From: Actinomycetes bacterium
GTDB taxonomy: Bacteria; Actinomycetota; Acidimicrobiia; Acidimicrobiales; RAAP-2
NCBI GenBank assembly: GCA_021791615.1
Contig: JAJYWG010000045.1
Span: 1 to 7,651 of the forward strand
Direction of reading: 5' to 3'
DNA length: 7,651 nucleotides
Part shown: piece after piece, positions 1 through 6,811 of the stretch
Layout of the letters: every line of letters begins with the position of its first letter
How positions within the stretch are numbered: position 1 is the stretch's first letter
Position numbers and translations under genes: made by a program
Notes under the pieces: model-generated
The model's database searches: none
What the model was told of the DNA's origin: nothing
What the model saw: only the letters and a program-made list of their open reading frames with translations

Positions 1-219
1 ACCGTCCGAAGGCTTGCCGACGAGCTGCGCGCCGAGCTCAAGGCGGAACGCGACGGCCTGTACAAGGAGCTGGCCGCTGTTCGGACGGAGGCGGCGGACC
101 ACCACAGTGCGCTCGCCGAGGAGGTGAAGGGCCTCGCCACCCAGACTTTCCACTGGAGGGCGTGGGGTGTCGTGATGATCCTGGCGGGAACCGTCCTCCT
201 CGCTGTGGCAGCCGCGTGA
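1..219 (+). CDS. C-terminal part of a small coiled-coil, tail-anchored membrane protein (5' end outside window)
   Basis: The frame is open from the first base and stops with TGA at 217-219, giving 72 visible residues. The first 50 or so are rich in Glu, Lys, Arg, Ala and Leu (LADELRAELKAERDGLYKEL), as in an amphipathic helix or coiled coil. About 18 hydrophobic residues follow after a Trp-Arg-Ala-Trp boundary (WGVVMILAGTVLLAVAAA) and run right to the stop. This looks like a single C-terminal membrane anchor with the helical part on the cytoplasmic side. No family can be named from this fragment. Actinobacterial mobile plasmids and phages often carry similar short helix-plus-anchor proteins, but that is only a resemblance. 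The frame and end are well supported; the function is unknown. Confidence 0.6.
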   Translation, partial: TVRRLADELRAELKAERDGLYKELAAVRTEAADHHSALAEEVKGLATQTFHWRAWGVVMILAGTVLLAVAAA

Positions 220-592
220 CAGTAGATCGGTGCACCGTTGGCCGATGGCAGGGCTGGGGCGAGTGCCCGTCCGACCGGGACTCCTGATGAAGGACGAATT
301 CGATGACCGTCATCCGACGATCGGGGCGAGACACCGCGTCGCCAAGGTGCGTCGTTCTGTGACGCGGTCGGGGTTCCCTCATAGGCGTGATAGGTGATGC
401 CCCTCAGGAGGTGACAGTCGCCTGCCGAGACCGGCCCGGCCTCGGCACGGGACAGGTAGCATCGTGGACGCGTTCGAGGACGCCAGTGGGTTCGCGCAAA
501 GGACGGAGTCCACCTCGCAGTGCAAGTCACGCGCATCGGCAACGCCGTCTTCCATGAGCCCGCACGCGAACCCGGGCGTCGGAGGAGGCGTC
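220..592. other. Non-coding stretch before the 593 gene
   Basis: No convincing gene is seen here. Open frames exist on both strands, but they have Arg/Ser/Pro-rich, low-quality translations typical of GC-rich shadows. An 8-base inverted repeat, ACCGCGTC (333-340) and GACGCGGT (361-368), encloses a 20-base loop. It has no following T-run, so it is at best a weak terminator or operator candidate. The frame of the next gene is open back to a GTG at 464, but codons 464-592 encode Ser/Ala/Pro-rich sequence unlike the rest of that protein and are treated as untranslated leader. No clear -35/-10 pair could be picked. Confidence 0.4.
581..588 (+). promoter_or_regulatory. Ribosome binding site that decides the 593 start
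   Basis: GGAGGAGG lies 4 bases before GTG 593 when measured from its last G, and about 7 bases when measured from the core GGAGG. This is a near-ideal Shine-Dalgarno sequence. The GTG at 464 and ATG at 554 in the same frame lack a comparable site. The protein beginning at 593 also opens exactly where the conserved LPxxPNL domain begins. Confidence 0.7.
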
Positions 593-1984
593 GTGCCTGA
601 GCTGCCCAGCCACCCCAACCTCGACCAACTTCGCCACCTTGCCCGCGACCTGCTGAGAGCGGCGATCGACGGTGACGAGACGGCCCGACGGCGCATCGGC
701 GCCGTGTCCGATCGCGTGAACCTCACGGCGGCTCAGCTCGCCATCGCCCGAGAGTACGGCTCTGCGAGCTGGCGCGACCTCAGCGCCGAAGTGACGAGGC
801 GTCGAGCGGGGGAAAGCCAGCCCCACGGAGCCGCCCATCCGGACAAAGCTCCGGTGCGACCCGAGCGCCGGTCGAAGAACGCGTCGTGGTCGGCGGGGCC
901 GCCGATCACCCTCGCCGCGGGGATCCTCCGCCCCCATGGGGTCGTCTTCGAGTCCGGGTGTGCGATCCTCCGCGTCGGCCTCGACGTCAGCGAGGAGCAT
1001 CCCGGCGTGGTGGAGCCAAGGCGGGCACGCTGGCTGTCGCTGTTGCGACCCGCTCTGCGCGGGAGGGCGATGGAGGCAGTGGTGCCGCGCCTCGAGGGGC
1101 TCAGCGTCATCGACAGCTGTGGTTCGGAGTATGCCTGGCACCAGGTCGCCGGCAGCGGGCACGCCCAGGTGGTAGGCAGGCGCAGGATTCCTCGTCAGAC
1201 CGAGTTCCAGCTCTCTCTCGACCCAGCTCCTGGGGCAGACGTCGAGTGGATCGAGCTCGTCGGCCCAGATGGCGCGAGGACGCGGCTCGTGCGCGGTGAG
1301 CTGGCCGAGGCACGGGTCGTCGGACCTACGCCAAGTTCGAGTGCAGGCACCCACCGTGTCGAATCGATCGCGTACCGGCTGATCGCCATGAGGTTGAGCG
1401 GGGCTCCGATCGGCGACCGCTTTCTCGTCGAGCAGAGCGATGGGGCGATGGTCCAGGTAGCCAAGATGGAAGAGGAAGGATCGAGCGTCCCATCCACCCT
1501 GAAGCAGGACCTCGCGGCCCTCTGCAGCTTCCTGTCCGAGGGCACCGGTGACGACCACGGGCTGCGAGCGAGATGGAAGGAGATGCTCGACGCAGGTGGT
1601 CTCCGCGACGGCCGGCGATGTAGCGCGGATGTCGATGTCTCCTTGCCGGCCGTCGACGGCGTCACGCTCCACTTCAGGACGATCGTCTTCGAAGACGATG
1701 CCTGGTCTCTCGGTCTCACCGCCGAGCCCGATTGGTCATCCTACAGCGAGGATCGCCAACAGAAGCGGACGGTGGTCGACATCGTGGCCGAGGACGACGT
1801 CGGCGGCACCTACGTCAGCCTCGGCGGCGGCGGCTCTCGAACTTCTCATAATCCCGGCTATGACGTGTTGCTCCGCTTTCGGCCGCGCATGGCCCCCGCT
1901 GCACAGCGCCTCCGGTTCCTCGTACGTGCCCGCACGGAGCAAGTCGAGGTGGACGTTGTACTTCCGCGAGCTCGGACAACGTGA
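593..1984 (+). CDS. Hypothetical protein: LPxxPNL/REYGxxSW N-terminal domain plus uncharacterised beta-rich region
   Basis: About 463 residues if started at GTG 593; the frame could extend back to GTG 464 (506 residues). Residues 1-65 contain LPSHPNLDQL, then RDLLRAA, and finally AREYGSASWRDL. This pattern often opens actinobacterial ankyrin-repeat and other multidomain proteins. Residues 71-103 form a charged, low-complexity linker. The remainder (about 104-463) is predominantly alternating hydrophobic/polar strands with no motif I recognise as catalytic. Near the end, a segment reading EDDVGGTYVSLGGGGS followed by LRFRPRMAPAAQRLRFLV resembles a beta-sandwich layout seen in uncharacterised actinobacterial proteins. 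No signal peptide or membrane segment is visible, so it is probably cytoplasmic. The gene faces the 2181-3542 gene tail to tail. The coding call is strong; the function is unknown. Confidence 0.75.
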   Translation: MPELPSHPNLDQLRHLARDLLRAAIDGDETARRRIGAVSDRVNLTAAQLAIAREYGSASWRDLSAEVTRRRAGESQPHGAAHPDKAPVRPERRSKNASWSAGPPITLAAGILRPHGVVFESGCAILRVGLDVSEEHPGVVEPRRARWLSLLRPALRGRAMEAVVPRLEGLSVIDSCGSEYAWHQVAGSGHAQVVGRRRIPRQTEFQLSLDPAPGADVEWIELVGPDGARTRLVRGELAEARVVGPTPSSSAGTHRVESIAYRLIAMRLSGAPIGDRFLVEQSDGAMVQVAKMEEEGSSVPSTLKQDLAALCSFLSEGTGDDHGLRARWKEMLDAGGLRDGRRCSADVDVSLPAVDGVTLHFRTIVFEDDAWSLGLTAEPDWSSYSEDRQQKRTVVDIVAEDDVGGTYVSLGGGGSRTSHNPGYDVLLRFRPRMAPAAQRLRFLVRARTEQVEVDVVLPRARTT

Positions 1985-2180
1985 CTCCCGACCGGCGGTA
2001 GGCCGCGCGAGGGTCATCCGCCCGAGCTGATATTTGGGGATACCGACGAGTCGAACCCCTTGCGGACCAGCCCTGGGGACTCCGCGACTTCCGACTCATC
2101 GACCCGGATGGATGCCACCTGCGGATCCCTTCCCGTCGGAGGTGACGGCGAGCACCTCTGCTGTTCCGCGCATGGATCGC
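1985..2180. other. Intergenic space between two convergent genes
   Basis: 196 bases separate the stop at 1984 (+) from the stop at 2181 (-). No strong GC hairpin with a T-tract was found, so no terminator is called for either gene. A short minus-strand segment (about 2040-2060) resembles a tRNA T-loop but has no pairing stem. Confidence 0.4.
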
Positions 2181-3542
2181 TCAGCGGGGTGCGCTCTGCA
2201 GGCGTCGCCAACGACGGGTTTCGGCCTCTGTCTCGGCTGCTGGAAGCGCGGTAGCTAGGACACGCTGGGTCTTCGCCGCCAGCTCCCTGTCGGACTTGCA
2301 GGCGACCCAACCAGCCAGCAGTGGGAGCGGCGCTCCGGCCATAGCGGCATAGGATGCCGGGCCTAGGGCTCCCGTGGCAGCAAGTTCCACGATGGGAACA
2401 ATGACACCGACGGCCGCTCCCATCCATGACTCAGCGCCGGGAAGGGCTTTGGCTTCCTTCTCCAGTCGTCGCAGCGATGGCTGCAACTGCTCCTCAGCGA
2501 CCTGACGTAGGTACTGGACGGCGTCCTCGTCGCTGAGTCCTGAAGGTAGCGCGTCGAAGACGGGGCCAATCGCAGCCCGGACCTCGGCGGCCACTTCGCT
2601 ACCTTGAGTGAGCGCCAGGATCTCGCCGAACGGCATCTTTTCGAGCCCTGGCATCATCAGGGACGCAATGCCAAAAAGGCGCCGCATGGCGAAGTTCGAG
2701 TCGTCTCGCGGTAGACGGAACTGCTTCCCGTCTCTGATCAGATCGAACAGATCGGCGTTGAGGGCGGTAGCGAGAGTGAGGGCGAAGACGCGACTCGCCA
2801 GGTTCCCGAGATGGTTGCTGTCGTATTGGACACGTGCGCCGAACAGTCGAGACCGGATCGGGTGCTTCCGTTCGATGTCATCAAGCGCCCGAAAGCTCGC
2901 CTCGACGGTCGTCATCGTTTCGACTAAGAGCTCATCGTTGAGATCACGCATCGGATTATGCTCGTGGGACTGGCCCCGAGCGGCGAGGGAACGCGCGAGG
3001 TCGGCCGACACAAAAACCACCCTCCCTGACCGCACGAGTGGCGCGAGTAGCGCCAGCATGCTGACGTGGTACTCGACCAGTTTGCGAAACTGACGATCGG
3101 TGGCTTTCTTCATGATGGTGTGCATGTTGCTCGGGTTGAGTGGATCCGGTAGCAGCACCGTGTCGGCATATATCGCCAACGAAACGCCCGCGTTGAGCGT
3201 GCGTGCGGCTGGCACGAGTAGGCGCCCCGATAGTTCAGATCGGTAGGTGTTTATCCATCTATCCGCGTCGGTGCCCTGGGCCCCCCAGTACGATGCCCAC
3301 TCGTGAAGTTCGACAAGCTCGTCAAGCTTGGCTTGGGAGGCGGTCGCGACATCCTTGGGACTCAGGGCCCGTCCGTCGACATCGAGTTCTTCGCCAAAAA
3401 CCTCTTCGATCGCACCGAGGGACCCGTGGCTCAGTTTCATCGGGAGGCTGTAGGGGCTTGCCTGGTAACGGTCATGGCCGTCCCGTTGCAGCGCGCCAAG
3501 TCTCGCTTCGAGCGACTCGGACGACCCATCTGCCGACCCCAT
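2181..3542 (-). CDS. Hypothetical protein with a hydrophobic C-terminal segment
   Basis: 453 residues from ATG at 3542 to TGA at 2183-2181; Met35 (ATG at 3440) is the next alternative start. No good Shine-Dalgarno precedes either. The sequence has sound protein-like composition throughout: a mostly helical N-terminal half, a notable motif SLAIYADTVLLPDPL (about residues 121-135), and LLAPLVRSGRVVFVSADLA (about 165-183). Residues about 375-413 are strongly hydrophobic with Gly, Pro and Ala (AVGVIVPIVELAATG then MAGAPLPLLAGWV), which could form one or two membrane segments or a buried hairpin. I do not recognise the family. The YADxVLLPDPL plus PLVxSGxVVxV pair may be a family signature, and I have the impression that such proteins are found in accessory regions, but this is weak. 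It is codirectional with the TcmP operon, 352 bases downstream, so cotranscription is possible but unproven. Confidence 0.75.
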   Translation of the reverse strand: MGSADGSSESLEARLGALQRDGHDRYQASPYSLPMKLSHGSLGAIEEVFGEELDVDGRALSPKDVATASQAKLDELVELHEWASYWGAQGTDADRWINTYRSELSGRLLVPAARTLNAGVSLAIYADTVLLPDPLNPSNMHTIMKKATDRQFRKLVEYHVSMLALLAPLVRSGRVVFVSADLARSLAARGQSHEHNPMRDLNDELLVETMTTVEASFRALDDIERKHPIRSRLFGARVQYDSNHLGNLASRVFALTLATALNADLFDLIRDGKQFRLPRDDSNFAMRRLFGIASLMMPGLEKMPFGEILALTQGSEVAAEVRAAIGPVFDALPSGLSDEDAVQYLRQVAEEQLQPSLRRLEKEAKALPGAESWMGAAVGVIVPIVELAATGALGPASYAAMAGAPLPLLAGWVACKSDRELAAKTQRVLATALPAAETEAETRRWRRLQSAPR

Positions 3543-3894
3543 GACCGCGAGGGTATCGGCTCGCCTCCAGCCTCGCTGCTGCTCGTCGTCATGGGAGCAA
3601 TCACGTACCGCTTCGAAATGCGCCCGGTGACGGGGTGCGCTACGTACGACAACTCACCACCGACCCTCTGTCCGAGGCTCTGAGGTCCGCCGAGCGCCAC
3701 GGCACCCCGCGGCATCCGAGACGATCGTTCCGCGGCCACCGCGGCATCACACTCCAGCTCCGACTTCGGAGGTGCAGGAAGCTTGATCAGGGCGCGCTTG
3801 GTTGGCGCCGCGTGTCCCCGAACGCTCGAACGCATCAAGGACGAGGTCTCGCTCGAAAGTGCCGTTCGGAGCGTACCCTGGGTAGCTGATTCGA
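3543..3894. other. 352-base gap without a convincing gene
   Basis: It lies between the stop of tcmP (3895, -) and the start of the 453-residue protein gene (3542, -), so it should contain the 3' end of the operon transcript and the promoter of the next gene. Open frames on both strands give Arg/Pro/Ser-rich translations with no recognisable motif. The frame of the downstream gene stays open for a short distance upstream of 3542 without a better start codon. The only compact symmetry seen is TACCCTGGGTA (3874-3884), too small to call a terminator. Confidence 0.4.
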
Positions 3895-4908
3895 CTACTC
3901 CTCACTTCTGCTACCCGGTTCCTCCGCGAGATCGACGTGGTCATCGAGCCGAGCCGGAGGTTCCCATGGCTCGATGTACTCGTATCGGTCTCCCGATGCA
4001 GAGGCCGGATCTGGGTCGAAGAGGCGGGCGACGCCCTTTTCGTCTTCGCGGCGAAGACGCCGAGCCGCGAAGGCCTGACTTCTCATCGCGGGAATCTCGC
4101 TCATCGTTGCGCGGTCGTATACGTCGGCCATGATCTTGTCGCCGGTGACATCGTCGGTCGCGAAGATCATCGTGTACACGGGATGGTTGCTGACGTTCCC
4201 GAACTGGAGTGGGTGCGTCCTCTTGTAACCGAGTACCTTCTGGAGGCGCCAACGGTAGAGGTTGACGAACTCGGCGCGAGTCTGCTGCGGTGAGAAGAGT
4301 TCCCTACGACGGTGCTGGTGAATTGCCACCCAGTCGTCCGACCCGAAGAGCCAGGAGAGCCGATCGGCAGAGCTCTGGCCCTGGACCCCCCGTAGACCCA
4401 GCACTCGCTCGAGCGCAGGCTCCGCCATCAGGATCCAGAGCTCCACTTTGCGTCCCGCTTTCCGATCCTGTCGCCACCTTGACAGGCGTTCGAGCGTCTC
4501 CCAACCGACGTCGAGACCCCTCGGGTCGATGAACGCGAACGCCGGAGCCCATCGAAGGGGTCGGACGAACTCGAGTCCTGTGTCGAGGCGGGTGTTGCAG
4601 TCGCCGCCGATGACGGCATAGCGGCGATCACCCGGGAACGTTGCAGCGAGGTCGGTGCGTAGCTTCTCAGCCGCATTGTTTAGCTCCCAGAGGACGAGCT
4701 GGGTAAACGGGGGCTCGACCGCCATGGCGAGGGCAGATGAGCCGCGGTACTTGGCGCCGGTGTCAGGTCGACGGTTAGTAAGTCTGCCGGCGAAAAGATC
4801 GAGGTAGACGGTCGCTCCGGCCCGAGTGGATGCCGTGTTGAACGCGACGAGGTACTTGCGGAGGACTTCGAGCTTCACCTCCGTCCAGTAGCCGCCCCAG
4901 TCGGTCAT
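3895..4908 (-). CDS. tcmP: Three-Cys-motif partner protein TcmP
   Basis: 337 residues from ATG 4908-4906 to TAG at 3897-3895. Features match the TcmP family (TIGR04474), described as the partner of Gp37/Gp68 three-Cys proteins. An N-terminal helix contains EVKLEVLRKYLVAF (about 10-23). YLDLFAG (35-41) resembles motif I of Rossmann methyltransferases. Then come GSSALAMAV (56-64), LVLWELN (71-77), GGDCN (101-105) and FAFIDPRG (124-131), the last in the place of a motif IV-like DPxG. The fold is therefore probably methyltransferase-like, but activity and substrate are unknown. The C-terminus is charged and acidic. The start is fixed by a 4-base ATGA overlap with the upstream DUF5131 gene. The only SD-like GGAG lies 14 bases away, suggesting translational coupling. 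The frame remains open upstream as far as 5706, but that part is the DUF5131 gene read out of frame. Confidence 0.88.
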   Translation of the reverse strand: MTDWGGYWTEVKLEVLRKYLVAFNTASTRAGATVYLDLFAGRLTNRRPDTGAKYRGSSALAMAVEPPFTQLVLWELNNAAEKLRTDLAATFPGDRRYAVIGGDCNTRLDTGLEFVRPLRWAPAFAFIDPRGLDVGWETLERLSRWRQDRKAGRKVELWILMAEPALERVLGLRGVQGQSSADRLSWLFGSDDWVAIHQHRRRELFSPQQTRAEFVNLYRWRLQKVLGYKRTHPLQFGNVSNHPVYTMIFATDDVTGDKIMADVYDRATMSEIPAMRSQAFAARRLRREDEKGVARLFDPDPASASGDRYEYIEPWEPPARLDDHVDLAEEPGSRSEE

Positions 4909-5660
4909 GACGCGGCAGGGCGCTCCACAGCCGGCATCCCGTCCCACGTCCGACCGTCGAGGATGCGGCCACCGGCCTTCGGAGTGCGCCCTCCCCACTG
5001 CTTGAAGAAGAACGCCACGTCCGAGTGGCAGCACCGTTCGCGAAGGTCCACCAACCAATCGTGAAGGATCGGGCGCGCCCCGGGGCCACTCTCTCCGCCT
5101 GCGATGACCCAGTCGATACCCTCGAGTGAGAGATGCGGGACCGGCCCGAGCATCGGTTCCACCGAAACGAAGCGAACGGCAGCGGGCACGTCGCGCAGCT
5201 GGTTCACCCGAAACGCGTAGCGGTCGCTCTCCACGCTCACACCCATCCACACGTTGCCCGGCCAAGGGAGGGAATCGCTGAGCTTTGCCAGTCGACGTGA
5301 CCGCTTGGTGAGTACCTGGTAGGTGTGCTGGGGCGTCGCCACCATCACGTCGAACACCCGCTGGATGAACTCGACAGGAACGGCGTCGTGGAAGAGGTCG
5401 CTCATCGAGTTCACGAACACGACCCGCGGCCGTGCCCACCGGTACGGGAGCTCGAGGGCATCCTCGTGAAGCGTGACGGCGAAGCCGGGACCTGAGGTCC
5501 GCGGAGCGCCGTCGTGCTGGTACTTCTCGACGCCCATCGCCTTCAGGCGCTTGGCGAGCGCCAGCGCGTAACAGCGATCGCAGCCGGGCGACGTCCGGTC
5601 GCAGCCCGTCGTCGGATTCCACGTCGCTTCCGTCCACTCGATCGCGCTCTTGTCGCCCAT
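4905..5660 (-). CDS. Phage Gp37/Gp68 family (DUF5131) three-cysteine protein
   Basis: 251 residues from ATG 5660-5658 to TGA 4907-4905. The family signature opens the protein: SAIEWTEATWNPTTGC, then SPGCDRCYA, giving Cys20, Cys27 and Cys30 (C-x6-C-x2-C). This cysteine cluster resembles the iron-sulfur site of radical SAM enzymes, and the family (PF07505) has been compared with them on that basis. Other conserved blocks are VFVNSMSDLFH (81-91), YQVLTKR (114-120), NVWMGVSVE (136-144), RFVSVEPMLGP (163-173), GGESGPGARP (188-197) and AFFFKQWGG (216-224). Length is in the usual range and no key residue is missing. It is the first gene of a two-gene operon and overlaps tcmP by 4 bases. A Shine-Dalgarno GGGGTG precedes the start by 6 bases. 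The substrate is unknown. Family identity is strong; catalytic chemistry is inferred. Confidence 0.9.
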   Translation of the reverse strand: MGDKSAIEWTEATWNPTTGCDRTSPGCDRCYALALAKRLKAMGVEKYQHDGAPRTSGPGFAVTLHEDALELPYRWARPRVVFVNSMSDLFHDAVPVEFIQRVFDVMVATPQHTYQVLTKRSRRLAKLSDSLPWPGNVWMGVSVESDRYAFRVNQLRDVPAAVRFVSVEPMLGPVPHLSLEGIDWVIAGGESGPGARPILHDWLVDLRERCCHSDVAFFFKQWGGRTPKAGGRILDGRTWDGMPAVERPAAS

Positions 5661-5899
5661 CTGGTTCACCCCAAGCCCCAGCGCCAACATCACCATGGTC
5701 GCACACGGTCGCGACGCGCCAACTGCATCAGCGAAGGCGCCCGACGGTGCGAGTGCACCGCTGTGAACCCTCACCACACTCCTGGCATGCCGGTGGCGGT
5801 CCGCACCACCACAGCACGCGCTCGATGGGCGCGATTGCCTGGGCGACCGGAGCCCGGACTTGTCCAAGTCGACAATGTCGACCCGAAAGGACAAGTCCG
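5661..5899. other. Divergent control region between the DUF5131 operon and the integrase remnant
   Basis: The 239 bases should hold the promoters of both the leftward DUF5131-tcmP operon and the rightward integrase. No clear -35/-10 pair was identified. The integrase-proximal end carries the inverted-repeat cluster at 5855-5907, listed separately. The minus-strand frame of DUF5131 stays open across this stretch, but its translation there does not look like protein. No tRNA was found. Confidence 0.4.
5667..5672 (-). promoter_or_regulatory. Ribosome binding site of the DUF5131 gene
   Basis: On the minus strand GGGGTG occurs 6 bases before ATG 5660. It supports this start over upstream in-frame ATG codons, which would add residues not belonging to the conserved family N-terminus (MGDKSAIEWTEATWNP). 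Confidence 0.55.
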
Positions 5900-5907
5900 A
5901 TGGACTT
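5855..5907. repeat. Nested inverted repeats over the integrase start (operator or attachment-site candidate)
   Basis: An 11-base arm CGGACTTGTCC (5855-5865) is matched perfectly by GGACAAGTCCG (5889-5899), with 23 bases between. Inside lie two copies of the palindrome GTCGAC (5868-5873 and 5877-5882) and a smaller symmetry TTGTC-6-GACAA (5860-5875). The right arm also forms AAGTCC-GAT-GGACTT (5893-5907) across the ATG at 5900. The ribosome binding site AAGGA (5887-5891) overlaps the right arm, so a bound protein or RNA hairpin here would block integrase translation. The 5-base arms around a 6-base centre also resemble a tyrosine-recombinase core site. Repeats are seen directly; the role is inference. 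Confidence 0.6.
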
Positions 5908-6392
5908 CACCGTGCAGAACCTCGCCGACCTGGGGAAAGTCGCCTGCCATCGCGCCTACTATGGCGAGGACCTCACCAACCTCCTGCCGCCACGACTGCG
6001 CGAGGTGCTGGTTGTGGCCGTAGAGGTCGGGACACGCCTGGTCACGCTCGACGAGGGGTTCGCCTCGTCGTGGCGAACTGGCATGCGTCGGGCGACTTCA
6101 GCCGACAGACCCAGGACCGGCTCGGAGAGATCGTGGCCCATGCAGTCGCACGGGCTCGCCACCTGGGCGTTACCCACTTCGACGACACCTTCGACGAGCA
6201 GGTCTGTGCCAAGTTCATCCGCTCGCCGGTGAGCAGCACGTTGACGACCCCCTCGGCGAGCACGATGCACCTTCGCCGTTCAGCCTTGCGCCCGTGCTTC
6301 CACACGCTTCGCCGGATGGACCACTTCAGGGGTGACCCGACCCTCGACATCGTCCTTCCCCCACGCTCGCAGCTTGCGGCGCGCATGGCGAC
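5900..6392 (+). pseudogene. Tyrosine recombinase/integrase, N-terminal part, frameshifted and truncated by an IS
   Basis: ATG 5900 follows AAGGA by 8 bases. The first 53 codons (MDFTVQNLADLGKVACHRAYY onward) run to the G-run at 6055-6058. The matching continuation, RLVVANWHASGDFSRQTQDR, is in the next frame from about 6060. One extra G would restore DEG-V-RLVVANW. The continuation has the look of a core-binding (SAM-like) domain, with DFSRQTQDRLGEIVAHAV and ARHLGVTHFDD. It is followed by STMHLRRSALR (6259-6291) and GDPTLDIVLPPRSQLAAR (from 6331), which I recognise as typical of actinobacterial plasmid/transposon integrases just before the catalytic domain. The frame is lost at about 6393, where an IS3 left end begins, so the catalytic Arg-His-Arg-Tyr domain is absent. 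It is certainly nonfunctional as written unless the frameshift is a sequencing error, and even then it is truncated. Confidence 0.7.
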
Positions 6393-6434
6393 TGATCCAC
6401 CCTGGAAATTGTGGACACTCTTCCGCTTGGAAAC

Positions 6435-6440
6435 GGAGGA
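6435..6440 (+). promoter_or_regulatory. Ribosome binding site of IS3 orfA
   Basis: GGAGGA ends 3 bases before ATG 6444 (core GGAG 5 bases away), inside the left end of the IS. It fixes the orfA start. Confidence 0.6.
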
Positions 6441-6443
6441 GAC

Positions 6444-6811
6444 ATGGCAACGCCCAAGAAGCGCCCGCCGGCCCGGGCCCGTGCAGCCGGCCCGTCCCAG
6501 CGCCGGTATCCGGCCGAGATGAAGGAGCGGGCAGTCCGCATGGTCGCAGAGCTGCGGCGTGAGGACCCCGGCGACAGGGCGTGATCGCCCGGGTGGCTCG
6601 TCAGCTCGATGTGGGGGCAGAGTCCTTGCGCAGCTGGGTGAAGCAGGCAGACGTGGACGCAGGAGCCCGTCTTGGGACGTCGACGGCCGAAGCGGCCAGG
6701 ATCGCAGAGCTCGAGCGTGAGCTGAAAGAGCTCCGTCAGGCCAACGAGATCCTGCGCGCCGCCGCAGCGTATTTCGGAGCGGCGGAGCTCGACCGCCGAC
6801 GGAGCAGGTAG
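6444..6811 (+). pseudogene. IS3 orfA (transposase N-terminal HTH protein), frameshifted
   Basis: ATG 6444 starts MATPKKRPPARARAAG, followed by QRRYPAEMKERAVRMV, the usual opening of IS3 orfA DNA-binding domains. The frame ends early at TGA 6582-6584 after 46 codons. The expected continuation, VIARVARQLDVGAESLRSW, is in another frame from 6581 and runs to the stop at 6809-6811. Adding one G to the run at 6577-6579 would give GDR-G-VIARVARQL and restore about 122 residues. The second part holds the recognition helix (VARQLDVGAESLRSWVKQA) and the leucine-zipper segment IAELERELKELRQANEIL, followed by the YFGAAELDRR end. The lesion separates the two halves of the HTH domain. It may be genuine decay or a homopolymer error. 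Confidence 0.75.

Noticed and set aside
527..1672. Long open frame on the minus strand opposite the 593-1984 gene
   Set aside because: Its translation is Arg/Pro/His-rich with no motif, as expected from the antisense of a GC-rich gene, while the plus-strand frame has a clear conserved N-terminal domain and a strong ribosome binding site.
2035..2065. tRNA-like sequence on the minus strand (GGGGTTCGACTCG)
   Set aside because: It has a T-loop-like TTCGACT, but the bases either side do not pair as a 5-bp stem and no acceptor, anticodon or D arm could be built.
3437..3838. Minus-strand open frame of about 133 residues in the gap upstream of the 453-residue protein gene
   Set aside because: It overlaps the start of the stronger gene in another frame and has a low-complexity Arg/Ser/Pro composition with no motif or ribosome binding site.
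4909..5706. N-terminal extension of TcmP to 603 residues
   Set aside because: The extra part is the DUF5131 gene read in another frame; the family N-terminus and the ATGA overlap both place the TcmP start at 4908.
5747..5899. Upstream extension of the integrase frame to 5747
   Set aside because: The added residues are His/Arg/Pro-rich and there is a good AAGGA site before ATG 5900.
5855..5899. CRISPR-type repeats
   Set aside because: There are only two arms, inverted rather than direct, and no regular spacers; no CRISPR array is seen anywhere in the window.
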